From an uncultured cyanobacterium (lineage in GTDB: Bacteria > Cyanobacteriota > Cyanobacteriia > Cyanobacteriales > Nostocaceae): a stretch of 64,000 nucleotides of DNA. The notes under the pieces are model-generated. The model was given only the letters and a program-made list of their open reading frames with translations, was not told the origin of the DNA and ran no database searches. The stretch lies in assembly GCA_903848645.1 (NCBI GenBank), contig CAINGU010000050.1, positions 62,001-126,000 of the forward strand, in the 5' to 3' direction. Of the stretch, positions 36,392-45,449 are shown piece by piece (position 1 is the first letter of the stretch; every line of letters starts with the position of its first letter). The position numbers and the translations under genes were made by a program.

Positions 36392-36447
36392 TTAGTTATT
36401 AGTCATTGGTCATTAGTCATTAACTAATTAATGACCAGAGACTAATT

Positions 36448-36873
36448 TTAAACGTAGTAGTTGATAAGTACGCCCATTCCTAAACCTAGTAGTGAGCAAA
36501 AAGATATACAGCCAAAAGTTACTGCTGGCTTTAAACCAACTCCTTGAAAGTCTATTTTGGCTAAGATGGTCGCTGACAAAATTAGTAAAGTATCAAGAAA
36601 TACCCGAAACCAGGCAATCATTAGAAAAAATAGGAAAGCTGCTAAGATAGCCACAACAAAAGTCCTAGCGCTTGACTTGAAGAAAATATGAGAATAATCA
36701 TCTAGTTTTAGCCAAGGGTTGTTGATACAAATTAGAGACAGCAAGATAGTTACCACAGTTATCAGCCGTACATACCACTGGGCTTTTTCTTCAAATATTA
36801 ACCAGCCCAATGTACTGTAACTCAGTAATACAAGTGTTAGAGCAAACCAAGGAATCTTTTTCAAAATTGACAT
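36448..36873 (-). CDS. hypothetical membrane protein, 141 aa
   Basis: Four hydrophobic segments (about 9-27, 33-50, 68-98, 115-140) are separated by short polar loops. I recognise no family motif. It is convergent with rpmA and has no operon partner. It is probably a real small inner- or thylakoid-membrane protein, because the frame is well defined and has an ATG start. Confidence 0.6.
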   Translation of the reverse strand: MSILKKIPWFALTLVLLSYSTLGWLIFEEKAQWYVRLITVVTILLSLICINNPWLKLDDYSHIFFKSSARTFVVAILAAFLFFLMIAWFRVFLDTLLILSATILAKIDFQGVGLKPAVTFGCISFCSLLGLGMGVLINYYV

Positions 36874-37151
36874 ATAGCAAGAGTCAGGAATAAAACAGGC
36901 TTGAGAAAGTTGATAAATGTAAAAGTTCTGTACCTTACTCAGTTACAAATCGTTATATACTGATGTTTTCAGTATCGGTTGCATTCATTATTTCACAAAT
37001 TTACTGAACTCATTAGGTTGCTAAATGTTGAATTTCATTCCTAATTCCCAATTTAAGAGAATAAAGATCAACATTTAGTTAAATATGTTCATAAATATTT
37101 GTAAACTGTTAGCAGTTGAGTAGCCATCTGGCATATCATTAAGGATTGATC

Positions 37152-38072
37152 ATGAGACAACTTGTTATCGTCGAGCGCGTATGCCTAATTGGTCATATCG
37201 TTTCTATGGTATTTGGACTGGTAGGGATATTGATTGTTATTCCCAATGCTGAACTAATTGTCAGCTTATCAGAGGTCGGACAGAGTGCCATGCAGTCGAG
37301 TATATCTGGGAGCATGGCGGGTGGCGGTGTGGTATATATGATTTTGGGGGCGGTGGGAGTGTTCCTCTATGCTTACCGAACTTTAGGTTTGGGACGCGCT
37401 TTAGGATTTTTAATACCATCTTTATCAATTTCCCTCACTAGTGAATTACTAGGAACTAGCACAGGCTTTCCCTTTGGTCACTATAGCTATTTGAGTGGCT
37501 TGGGTTATAAAATTTCCGGTTTAGTCCCTTTTACAATTCCCCTTTCATGGTTTTATGTGGGATTAGTTTCTTATGTGTTGGCTCGTGCGGGTTTAGCAGT
37601 AGATAAAAAACCCAGCTTGTTCCGTCACGTGGGAGCTATTGGTTTAGGGGCTTTACTGCTCACTTCTTGGGATTTTGTCCTTGACCCAGCCATGAGTCAA
37701 ACGTCCCTGCCCTTCTGGTATTGGCACCAACCAGGAGCTTTCTTTGGGATGCCTTACCAAAACTTTGCGGGTTGGATGGGTACTGGTTCGTTATTTATGA
37801 CTGTAGCGGCTGTATTATGGAGCAAAAACCCAGTTAAATTAGACCATTACCAACTAAATGTGCCTTTATTAGTTTATTTGGGTAACTTTGGTTTTGCCAC
37901 AGTCATGAGTTTAGCCGCTGGGTTTCCTATTCCTGTATTACTAGGTGTGGCCTTGGGTGTAGCTCCGGCTGTGCTGCTGTGGTCTAAAGGTTCTAGCGCA
38001 CCTGCAACGGTGAATATTGAAGCAGCTACTAAAGAAGTTGCTGTTGCTAATGTGAAAGTTGCTTTCAAATAG
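37152..38072 (+). CDS. cruF: carotenoid 1'-hydroxylase CruF
   Basis: CruF hydrates the psi-end of gamma-carotene in the path to myxol glycosides. The protein is a DUF422/CruF-type membrane protein with seven or so helices. Recognisable blocks are SLTSELLGTSTGFPFGHYSY, FVLDPAMSQT and GMPYQNFAGWMGTG. The ATG at 37152 with AAGG upstream gives 306 residues; a TTG six bases earlier is in frame. The next gene, cruG, glycosylates the hydroxyl group that CruF creates, and the two form the usual cyanobacterial pair. Confidence 0.9.
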   Translation: MRQLVIVERVCLIGHIVSMVFGLVGILIVIPNAELIVSLSEVGQSAMQSSISGSMAGGGVVYMILGAVGVFLYAYRTLGLGRALGFLIPSLSISLTSELLGTSTGFPFGHYSYLSGLGYKISGLVPFTIPLSWFYVGLVSYVLARAGLAVDKKPSLFRHVGAIGLGALLLTSWDFVLDPAMSQTSLPFWYWHQPGAFFGMPYQNFAGWMGTGSLFMTVAAVLWSKNPVKLDHYQLNVPLLVYLGNFGFATVMSLAAGFPIPVLLGVALGVAPAVLLWSKGSSAPATVNIEAATKEVAVANVKVAFK

Positions 38073-38222
38073 GGAAGAGGGAAGAGGGAATAGGAGAAGA
38101 AATTCTTCCAATTACCTCTTTCCCAATTACAGAAAAAATAGATAACTAATAATTTAAGTTAATTTACATAAATTGCGAGAAAATCTAAACTAGCTAGTTT
38201 ATACAAAAAGTCAGGGTTAAAA

Positions 38223-39404
38223 TTGCTAAATATTATTCCCCTCCTATTGCTACTTATCCAAGTACCGGCAACGGCGATTTTGCTTTCCCGGTTGCTCAAA
38301 GGTCCTAGACGTTATCCAGCCCTCAAACCACAACAGCCCACACCGGAACTCTTGGGAAGTGTGAGTGTGGTTGTACCGACATTAAATGAGGCATTGCGAA
38401 TTAGTCCGCTATTAGCTGGTTTGAGTCGCCAAAGTTACGAAGTTCGAGAAATTATAGTTGTTGATAGTCGGTCTCAAGATGGTACTGCGGACTTAGTGAA
38501 AACCGCAGCAGTAACCGACCCCCGCTTTCGGGTAATGACAGATGACCCCTTGCCTTCTGACTGGGTTGGTCGTCCTTGGGCGTTGCATAATGGCTTTTTA
38601 TTTACTGCGGAGGGGAGTGAGTGGTTTTTGGGTATGGACGCGGATATTCAACCCCATCCTGGTTTGGTAGCAAGTTTGGTGAAAACTGCGATCGCTCAAG
38701 GTTATGATTTAGTATCATTATCACCACAGTTTATTCTCAAGTATCCGGGAGAATGCTTGTTACAGCCAGCTTTGTTGATGACGTTACTATATAGATTTGA
38801 TCCTACAGGTATTTATACTGAACAACCAGAACGGGTCATGGCTAATGGCCAGTGTTTTTTGTGTCGTCGGTCTGTATTAAGAGCCGTGGATGGTTATAGT
38901 AGCGCGAAAGGTTCTTTTTGTGATGATGTGACTTTGGCGCGGAATATTGCCTCTGAGGGCTTTAAGGTGGGCTTTTTGGATGGGGCTAAGGTGCTAAAGG
39001 TGAGGATGTATGAAGGGGCTTTGGAAACTTGGAAGGAATGGGGACGCAGCCTAGATTTGAAAGATGCAACTTCCCGCGCTCAGGTGTGGGGGGATTTATG
39101 GTTATTATCTGCGGTACAGGGTTTACCGTTATTGATTTTACTGGGTTATTTATTGCGTCCTTCTTTGGTTTTTACACTGCCGTTAATGCTGTTTTTAGGA
39201 TTGAATATATTTTTGGTGGTGATTCGTTTTGCTCTATTATTAGCGATCGCTCCCTCTTATGATCGCAAAGATGCCAATGGTGGTTGGTTATTCTGGCTTT
39301 CCCCCTTGGCTGACCCTTTAGCGGTGCTGCGAATCTTTTTATCTGCATTCCATACTCCCAAAGAATGGCGCGGGCGGAAATATGGTGTAGGTAAAGACAA
39401 TTAA
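38223..39404 (+). CDS. cruG: carotenoid 2-O-glycosyltransferase CruG
   Basis: This is a GT2-family enzyme that adds a sugar to the myxol 2'-hydroxyl. An N-terminal membrane helix precedes the GT-A domain with SVVVPTLNEA near residue 48, VDSRSQDGT, the metal-binding MDADIQPH (DxD) near 139, and a DDVTLARNIA motif. Two or three C-terminal membrane helices follow. The start codon is TTG at 38223. It is 150 bp from cruF and probably cotranscribed. Confidence 0.9.
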   Translation: MLNIIPLLLLLIQVPATAILLSRLLKGPRRYPALKPQQPTPELLGSVSVVVPTLNEALRISPLLAGLSRQSYEVREIIVVDSRSQDGTADLVKTAAVTDPRFRVMTDDPLPSDWVGRPWALHNGFLFTAEGSEWFLGMDADIQPHPGLVASLVKTAIAQGYDLVSLSPQFILKYPGECLLQPALLMTLLYRFDPTGIYTEQPERVMANGQCFLCRRSVLRAVDGYSSAKGSFCDDVTLARNIASEGFKVGFLDGAKVLKVRMYEGALETWKEWGRSLDLKDATSRAQVWGDLWLLSAVQGLPLLILLGYLLRPSLVFTLPLMLFLGLNIFLVVIRFALLLAIAPSYDRKDANGGWLFWLSPLADPLAVLRIFLSAFHTPKEWRGRKYGVGKDN

Positions 39405-39507
39405 AATGGGCGGAAGCCCACCCCACAATACTATTTGATATTTATTTCAGCCCATCTACTTATCGCTTTATCATGTGATTAATTAGAATTTAATCTCACA
39501 TAAGTTT

Positions 39508-40659
39508 ATGACATTCGCTTTTTCTCTCAATGACAGTCACCGTCTAGGACTCGAACCCCTAGATGTTCCCCACCGTCTCTTACTCGGTCCAGGTCCCTCC
39601 AATGCCCATCCAGCGGTATTACAGGCGATGAATACTACACCTGTAGGGCATTTAGATCCGGCTTTTTTAACTCTGATGGATGAGATTCAATCTCTGTTAC
39701 GCTATGTATGGCAAACGGAAAACCCCCATACTATCGCTGTCAGTGGCACGGGTACGGCCGCTATGGAAGCCACTCTGGCTAATTCTGTAGAACCGGGTGA
39801 TGTGGTATTAATTGGTGTGGCTGGTTATTTCGGTAATCGCTTGGTAGATATGGCGGGCAGATATGGCGCAGATGTGCGAACTATGACTAAGCCCTGGGGA
39901 CAGGTTTTCAATTTGGAGGAAATCAGCGCCGCCGTCGCTACCCATAAACCCGCAATTTTAGCTTTGATTCATGCAGAAACTTCCACCGGCGCACGTCAAC
40001 CTTTAGAAGGGGTGGGTGAGTTGTGTCGTCAACATGGAACATTGCTATTAGTGGATACTGTTACCAGTTTAGGTGGTGTTCCCATCTTTTTAGATGAATG
40101 GGGCGTTGATTTGGCTTATAGCTGTAGTCAAAAAGGTTTGGGTTGCTCTCCCGGTGCGTCACCGTTTACCATGAGTGCGCGGGCAATGGAGAAATTGCAC
40201 AAGCGTCAATCTCAGGTGGCAAACTGGTATTTAGATATGACATTGTTGGGGAAATATTGGGGGGCTGAACGCACATATCACCACACCGCGCCGATTAATT
40301 TATATTATGGTTTACGGGAAGCTTTGCGTTTACTGGCGGAAGAGGGTTTAGCAAATTGTTGGCAACGTCATCAAAAAAATGTCGAGTATCTGTGGGAAGG
40401 ATTGGAAGATATTGGTTTAAAAATGCACGTTGAGAAGGAGTATAGATTACCAACTTTAACTACTGTTTGTATTCCAGAAGGGATAAATGGTAAATCTATT
40501 GCCAGACAGTTGTTAGTTGAACATAATATTGAGATTGGTGGCGGTTTGGGTGAACTTGCTGGTAAGGTTTGGCGTGTGGGTTTAATGGGTTTTAATAGTC
40601 GTCCTGATAGTGTGGATAAGTTGATAGCTGCACTGGGAACAATGATATCGAATAATTAG
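39508..40659 (+). CDS. class V aminotransferase, alanine/serine-glyoxylate type
   Basis: This PLP enzyme would transfer an amino group to glyoxylate, making glycine in photorespiration. The PLP lysine is Lys209 in SCSQKGLGCSPG. The cofactor-binding VDTVTSLGG lies before it, SGTGTAAMEATL holds the phosphate region, and LLGPGPSNAHPAVL is the family N-terminus. The length of 383 is typical. Alanine or serine as donor cannot be distinguished from sequence alone. Alone in its transcription unit. Confidence 0.9.
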   Translation: MTFAFSLNDSHRLGLEPLDVPHRLLLGPGPSNAHPAVLQAMNTTPVGHLDPAFLTLMDEIQSLLRYVWQTENPHTIAVSGTGTAAMEATLANSVEPGDVVLIGVAGYFGNRLVDMAGRYGADVRTMTKPWGQVFNLEEISAAVATHKPAILALIHAETSTGARQPLEGVGELCRQHGTLLLVDTVTSLGGVPIFLDEWGVDLAYSCSQKGLGCSPGASPFTMSARAMEKLHKRQSQVANWYLDMTLLGKYWGAERTYHHTAPINLYYGLREALRLLAEEGLANCWQRHQKNVEYLWEGLEDIGLKMHVEKEYRLPTLTTVCIPEGINGKSIARQLLVEHNIEIGGGLGELAGKVWRVGLMGFNSRPDSVDKLIAALGTMISNN

Positions 40660-40683
40660 TGCGTTTGTAGTTGGGTTTCAGAT

Positions 40684-40761
40684 CAGCATTCAGCCGTCAG
40701 CGAGTTGTTGAAAAGGGGATTTAAACCCAGAATTAGCTTACTAGCGGATAGCTGAATGCTG
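40684..40761. repeat. 78-bp element with CAGCATTCAGC inverted ends
   Basis: CAGCATTCAGC at 40684 and its exact reverse complement at 40751-40761 enclose 56 bp without coding potential. It may be a small palindromic mobile repeat. Confidence 0.5.
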
Positions 40762-40926
40762 CAAATGTAGAGAATCAAGAAGAAGTGAATATTTTACAAC
40801 TCATTAGGTGGATAATATAAAAGTCACAACTAATTGACGAGAATTTTTACTTCTTGTGTTGATATTTAACGCCGGAGGTGGGAAGAATTCCCTCAATTTC
40901 CAGTAGAAATTAAAGGGGTATCTGTT

Positions 40927-41115
40927 ATGAAAGAATACATGAGTGCTTTAGAGGGGTTAGTCGAGCAGTTGACACTAGCGGCAATTTTAGAGATGCTAGA
41001 GCGGATATGCCATAAAAAAGCAGAAAATCTGAGAACTCATTGGAATGATGAAGAAACCGCAAAGTTGTGGGATAAAGCCGCTAGACAGATAGAAAATATC
41101 AATGTTGATATTTAA
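40927..41115 (+). CDS. conserved small protein, 62 aa
   Basis: This is a helical soluble protein: LEGLVEQLTLAAILEMLERI is followed by a charged NLRTHWNDEETAKLWDKAAR segment. I do not recognise the family. A terminator-like hairpin 30 bp past the stop supports it as a real gene. Confidence 0.6.
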   Translation: MKEYMSALEGLVEQLTLAAILEMLERICHKKAENLRTHWNDEETAKLWDKAARQIENINVDI

Positions 41116-41143
41116 ATATTCCGAAAACAAATTACTCCTAGTT

Positions 41144-41182
41144 TATGGTTATTTTCAGTCCATGGAAATAACCATATTTTAA
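41144..41182. terminator. terminator between the 62-aa gene and a convergent small gene
   Basis: TATGGTTATTTTC pairs with GGAAATAACCATA (12 of 13) with a 7-base loop. T-runs on one side and A-runs on the other would allow use in both directions. Confidence 0.7.
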
Positions 41183-41195
41183 TTTTGCAGATAGC

Positions 41196-41306
41196 TTATT
41201 GACCTAAAAAACCAGCAAGTAATAGTGGTAATAGGATCAAAGCAGATGCAATTAAAACCAGGGTAGCTGGATCAATTTTAATGTGGTTCTTTTGTGGATC
41301 ACGCAT
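41196..41306 (-). CDS. small single-helix membrane protein, 36 aa
   Basis: The frame from ATG 41306 encodes a polar start (MRDPQKNHIKIDPATL) and one hydrophobic helix with a Leu-rich core ending in GFLGQ. It lies 22 bp downstream of the GUN4-like gene in the same direction and just before a terminator. That position argues for a real gene. No known family assigned. Confidence 0.5.
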   Translation of the reverse strand: MRDPQKNHIKIDPATLVLIASALILLPLLLAGFLGQ

Positions 41307-41328
41307 TTGGCAAAGTTCCGAAAAATCG

Positions 41329-42228
41329 TTATCTTAACACAGGCTGTTGACAATTATCCATGCGAATAAATATCTTGTGATAACAACCAACTGATTGTCC
41401 AAACCAAAGCCTATCTAAACTTCCTACACAAGCTTTTCCCAAAGATGTTCCCACAGGTTTAGGTAAATTTCCTATGGGGGTATCTATTCCTAATTTAAAA
41501 TTAGATTCTGTATTTTTTATTCCTGCTTGTTTCCATCCTACTCTTTGTTTAAATTTCTGATCTATTGCATAATCAAAATTAATTTTACCACTATTTTCCC
41601 GTTTCCAAATTTCAGTTTGGACACTAAAGCCAAATCTATCTTGACTAGCATTCAACCATAATTTATCTATATTATGTAAAGCCTGACAAGGAAAAGTTTC
41701 TATTGCTCTTGTACTTAGCCATTTCTTGTTTTCTCTATAAGTAATTTTTAACATCAATGATTGTGTTTCTTCAGCAGCAGATTCCCAGTTTTTAGCTTGT
41801 AAGTATTGGCTTAATTGATGATAATTTTCTTGATGATGTTGAGGATGCCAATAAATCCAATCTTGAATTTGATATGATGATAAAAAGGATAAAAATGGGA
41901 TTAAGCATATTATTGTTAAAATAAAATATCTAGCTATATAAGCAATAATTTTATGAATTTTTTGGTGATAAAGTTGATTATTTGTTAATAAAGCAATAAA
42001 CTGGGAAACTTCTTTCATATCCTCATCTACAAAAAAATATATGAAGAAAAATGATAAAAGCAAAAATCCTATGGTAATAATAAAATTACCAAGAGGATTA
42101 TTGATAATTTCTGGTGTCAGAAAAATCAGAAGTATTGTAAAATATACAAACATCCAGATTAAAAAAAGCTTCCCAATCAGGATAAGCAATTTACACAAAA
42201 ATTTGCTAACTATAAAATAATTGATCAT
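41329..42228 (-). CDS. membrane-anchored GUN4-domain protein
   Basis: The C-terminal 165 residues or so form a GUN4-like domain: LSQYLQAKNWESAAEETQSL, AIETFPCQALHNIDKLW and RFGFSVQTEIW match the tetrapyrrole-binding family. The N-terminal 125 residues hold about four hydrophobic helices, so the domain is tethered to a membrane. Soluble GUN4 binds porphyrins and activates Mg chelatase; divergent membrane-linked copies have unknown roles. The start lies only 12 bp from the divergent RluA gene, so the promoters must overlap the opposite coding sequences. A second GUN4 domain is at 57 kb. Confidence 0.85.
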   Translation of the reverse strand: MINYFIVSKFLCKLLILIGKLFLIWMFVYFTILLIFLTPEIINNPLGNFIITIGFLLLSFFFIYFFVDEDMKEVSQFIALLTNNQLYHQKIHKIIAYIARYFILTIICLIPFLSFLSSYQIQDWIYWHPQHHQENYHQLSQYLQAKNWESAAEETQSLMLKITYRENKKWLSTRAIETFPCQALHNIDKLWLNASQDRFGFSVQTEIWKRENSGKINFDYAIDQKFKQRVGWKQAGIKNTESNFKLGIDTPIGNLPKPVGTSLGKACVGSLDRLWFGQSVGCYHKIFIRMDNCQQPVLR

Positions 42229-42240
42229 ACTCTATTTTTT

Positions 42241-43860
42241 ATGCCTTTTCTTTATCCGCTTTCAGACTTTATTAACTCCAATTCTATCATTTCCGATTCA
42301 CCACCAAACTATTACTACGAAGGAAAATGTCCCCAAACTGGTGAAATACTAAGATTACCCCGCACTCCTTTGGCAGAAGCTATAGCTGATAGCCTAATGC
42401 AGCAACTTGAGCAAAATCACTTTTATGCCCATGAGGGAAAAATGTATGGTATTTTATTAGTTGAATTACCCAATGGTGAACAACGAGTTATTAAAGCATT
42501 TTCTGGGTTATTGCATGGTAATAGTATGGTTGAAGGTTGGGTTTCACCTATTTCTGGAAGAAAGGAAGTAGCTTTATTAGAAAGCCAGACTTTAGCGAAT
42601 TTAGAAGCCATTAAACAAAAAATAATTACCCTTGGGCAACTTCCAGAAAGAGAAGAATATAAAACTCTGTCCGCTGAATATACTCAACAGTTAGAAACTA
42701 TCAGTTTACACCATTATCATAGCAAACTACAACGACAGAAACAACGTCAACAACTGTATCAAACTCTCACAGAAGAATCCCTGAATATTGCCCTGGAAAA
42801 ATTGGCAGCAGAAAGTCGTCAGCAGGGGATTGAACGCCGAAATATTAAACGTCATCAAAATGCAATTTTACTGCCTTTACAACAAATTATAACCACCGCA
42901 GATAAGAAAATTACAGAACTAAAACAACAGAGAAAACAGCTATCCCGGCAATTACAAACACAAATGCACGCTGCTTATAGCTTAACTAATTTTTCTGGAC
43001 AATCTCTATCTTTACAGCAATTATTACCCGATGGAACACCGACTGGGACAGGAGAATGTTGCGCTCCTAAATTATTACATTATGCAGCTACTCATGGATT
43101 AAAGCCTTTAGCAATGGCTGAATTTTGGTGGGGTAATTCTACTGTAGAGGATAAAATACAGGGAGAATTTTACGGTGCTTGTTTAGAAAGATGTCAGCCA
43201 TTAATGGGATTTTTACTATCAGGATTACAGTCAAATAAACTAGAGATAATTTATGAAGATGAATGGCTAATTGCTGTAAATAAACCATCAGGATTATTAT
43301 CTGTACCTGGTCGTTATTCTCATAATCAAGATAGTGTAATTACTCGTTTACGTTATCTATATAATCAAGAAATAATCGCGGTACACCGTTTAGATCAAGA
43401 CACTTCAGGGATTCTCTTAATAGCTAAAGATGCAGTTACTTATTCCCAATTAAGTCAACAATTTCAACAAAGACAAATTCATAAAATTTATGAAGCTATC
43501 ATTGCAGGTTCTCTGACTATCAATGAAGGTGAAATTAATTTACCTTTGTGGGGAAATCCTGATCATCGTCCTTATCAACAAATAGATTTTGAGAGGGGTA
43601 AACCTAGTTTAACTCACTTCCGCATTATGGCGAAGGAAGGAAATTATACCCGTGTAGAATTTATCCCTCTGACTGGACGTACCCATCAATTACGGGTTCA
43701 TGCTGCTGATATAAGAGGACTGGGAATAAGGATTTTGGGGGATAAACTCTATGGTTGTCATGCTGATACGCGTAGATTATATCTGCACGCACGCGAGTTG
43801 AGTTTTCAGCATCCTCATGTAGAAAAAAAATTACATTTACAGGTGAAAACACCGTTTTAA
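42241..43860 (+). CDS. RluA-family pseudouridine synthase with N-terminal extension
   Basis: The C-terminal 200 residues are the RluA catalytic domain: IAVNKPSGLLSVPG, the active-site HRLDQDTSGIL (catalytic Asp near 386) and LTGRTHQLRVH. The first 320 residues have no S4 domain. They contain a long coiled coil (about 155-255) and a TGTGECCAPKLL block with two Cys. Such long forms occur in cyanobacteria and gamma-proteobacteria. The target uridine (tRNA or 23S rRNA) cannot be told. Divergent from the GUN4 gene with a 12-bp gap. Confidence 0.88.
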   Translation: MPFLYPLSDFINSNSIISDSPPNYYYEGKCPQTGEILRLPRTPLAEAIADSLMQQLEQNHFYAHEGKMYGILLVELPNGEQRVIKAFSGLLHGNSMVEGWVSPISGRKEVALLESQTLANLEAIKQKIITLGQLPEREEYKTLSAEYTQQLETISLHHYHSKLQRQKQRQQLYQTLTEESLNIALEKLAAESRQQGIERRNIKRHQNAILLPLQQIITTADKKITELKQQRKQLSRQLQTQMHAAYSLTNFSGQSLSLQQLLPDGTPTGTGECCAPKLLHYAATHGLKPLAMAEFWWGNSTVEDKIQGEFYGACLERCQPLMGFLLSGLQSNKLEIIYEDEWLIAVNKPSGLLSVPGRYSHNQDSVITRLRYLYNQEIIAVHRLDQDTSGILLIAKDAVTYSQLSQQFQQRQIHKIYEAIIAGSLTINEGEINLPLWGNPDHRPYQQIDFERGKPSLTHFRIMAKEGNYTRVEFIPLTGRTHQLRVHAADIRGLGIRILGDKLYGCHADTRRLYLHARELSFQHPHVEKKLHLQVKTPF

Positions 43861-43936
43861 CTAGGACATTTAATTTGTAAAGATATATTGACAAACACTG
43901 AAAAATTGGTGACATTATATTTATGACGAAAAGCTC

Positions 43937-44056
43937 ATACCAATTTGATGTGAGACTGCACAGAATCATGAAATCCATTAATTAATTTATCCGTCTTTAT
44001 CTGCGGTCAATTATTTTCAAAATCTTATTCTATGCAGCTTCATCTTAATTTGGTAT
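43937..44056. mobile_element. 120-bp MITE-like element, ATACCAA ends
   Basis: The ends ATACCAATTTGATG...CTGCA and TGCAG...TTGGTAT are imperfect inverted repeats over 24 bp (18 matches). The interior does not code. The sequence TGCAGCTTCAT...TTGGTAT reads like a dispersed repeat of Nostocales genomes; I could not confirm copy number. Confidence 0.45.
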
Positions 44057-44126
44057 CAGGTTATTTTTAATAATTTAACCACCAATAAACGCAGATAAAT
44101 TTATTTTTTCTTCTTGGGGAATTTAG

Positions 44127-45416
44127 ATGAGTTATAAAATGTTGTTTAAACCGAAAAATCAAGGGTTAATTGCTTTAATAATTGGAGCTACTGCAATTAC
44201 AGCAGGAATTGCCATTTATGGAATTTCTAATTTTGGGCAAATGGGTAAAAATTCTGTCACTGAATCAAAACCAATTGTCCCTATTCCTCAAATAGTTACT
44301 GCTTTAGGAAGAATACAACCAGAAACAGAAGTAATTAAGTTATCTGCACCTTTAGCATTAGATGGCGATCGCATTGCTGAAGTGTTAGTAAAAGAAGGTG
44401 ATAGAGTCAATGCAGGACGGGTAATTGCTATTTTACAATCCCGTGATTTGTTAAAAAATTCTGTCATTCAAGCACAGAAACAAGTAAGAGTTGCCCAAGC
44501 TAAATTACAACAAATAAAAGCTGGGGCAAAATTAGGAGAAATTCAAGGACAGGCAGCAACTGTTAGCAGAATTAAAGCACAATATACAGGAGATCAACAA
44601 GCCCAAGCGGAAAGTATTGCCCGGATATCAGCCCAATGGGAAGGTGATAGAATTGTTCAATCTGCAACTATTAATAAATTAACCGCAGAACTCAAAAATG
44701 CAGAATCAGAATATCAACGCTATCAACAATTATTTTCAGAAGGGGCAATTTCCAATTCTGTAATTGATAGCAAACGGTTAAATGTAGAAACTGCTAAACA
44801 GACATTAAGTGAATCCCAAGCTATTCTCAACCGGATTAATACTACAGCTAATAAACAACTAGCAGAAGCTAGAGTTGCCCTCAATCGGATTAATACGACT
44901 AGCAATCAACAAATTAGTGAAGCCAAAGCCAAACTTAATAGTATTGCCGAAGTTCGTCCCGTAGATGTGGAGTTAGCGCAAACAGAAGTTGAAAGTGCGA
45001 TCGCTACCCTCAAACGGGCAGAAACTGAACTAGAAGCAGCTTATATTCGTGTTCCCATGACGGGACAAATTCTTAAAATTCATACCCACGTTGGTGAAAA
45101 AATTGATAAACCAGGTATTGCTGATTTTGCCCAAACTAGCAAAATGATCGCAGTAGCAGAAGTTTATCAAACCGATATTAGCAAAATCAAATTAGGACAA
45201 AAAGCCATAATTACCAGTCAAGGATTTACCGGAGAATTACAAGGTGCAGTTATGCAAATTGGTTTACAAGTAAACCGCCAAAATGTTTTTAGTGATCAAC
45301 CAGGAGAAAATTTAGATAGTCGCATTGTAGAAGTAAAAATTCGCCTGATTCCTGAAGATAGTAAACGAGTTTCTGGCTTAACCAACTTACAAGTACAAAC
45401 AGCAATTAAATTGTAA
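44127..45416 (+). CDS. devB: DevB-like membrane fusion protein
   Basis: This is the periplasmic adaptor of a DevBCA-type ABC exporter. One N-terminal membrane helix is at residues 12-32. The lipoyl half-motif is EVLVKEGDRVNAGRVIA, followed by a coiled coil with tandem repeats (about 110-290, INTTANKQLAEARVALNRI repeated) and a barrel domain with IRVPMTGQIL. DevBCA of heterocyst formers exports envelope glycolipids with TolC. Many paralogues exist, and which lipid or peptide this one exports is unknown. First gene of three, 33 bp before devC. Confidence 0.88.
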   Translation: MSYKMLFKPKNQGLIALIIGATAITAGIAIYGISNFGQMGKNSVTESKPIVPIPQIVTALGRIQPETEVIKLSAPLALDGDRIAEVLVKEGDRVNAGRVIAILQSRDLLKNSVIQAQKQVRVAQAKLQQIKAGAKLGEIQGQAATVSRIKAQYTGDQQAQAESIARISAQWEGDRIVQSATINKLTAELKNAESEYQRYQQLFSEGAISNSVIDSKRLNVETAKQTLSESQAILNRINTTANKQLAEARVALNRINTTSNQQISEAKAKLNSIAEVRPVDVELAQTEVESAIATLKRAETELEAAYIRVPMTGQILKIHTHVGEKIDKPGIADFAQTSKMIAVAEVYQTDISKIKLGQKAIITSQGFTGELQGAVMQIGLQVNRQNVFSDQPGENLDSRIVEVKIRLIPEDSKRVSGLTNLQVQTAIKL

Positions 45417-45449
45417 CTTATTTCCTGTAAACAGGTAAAAATCAAAGTA

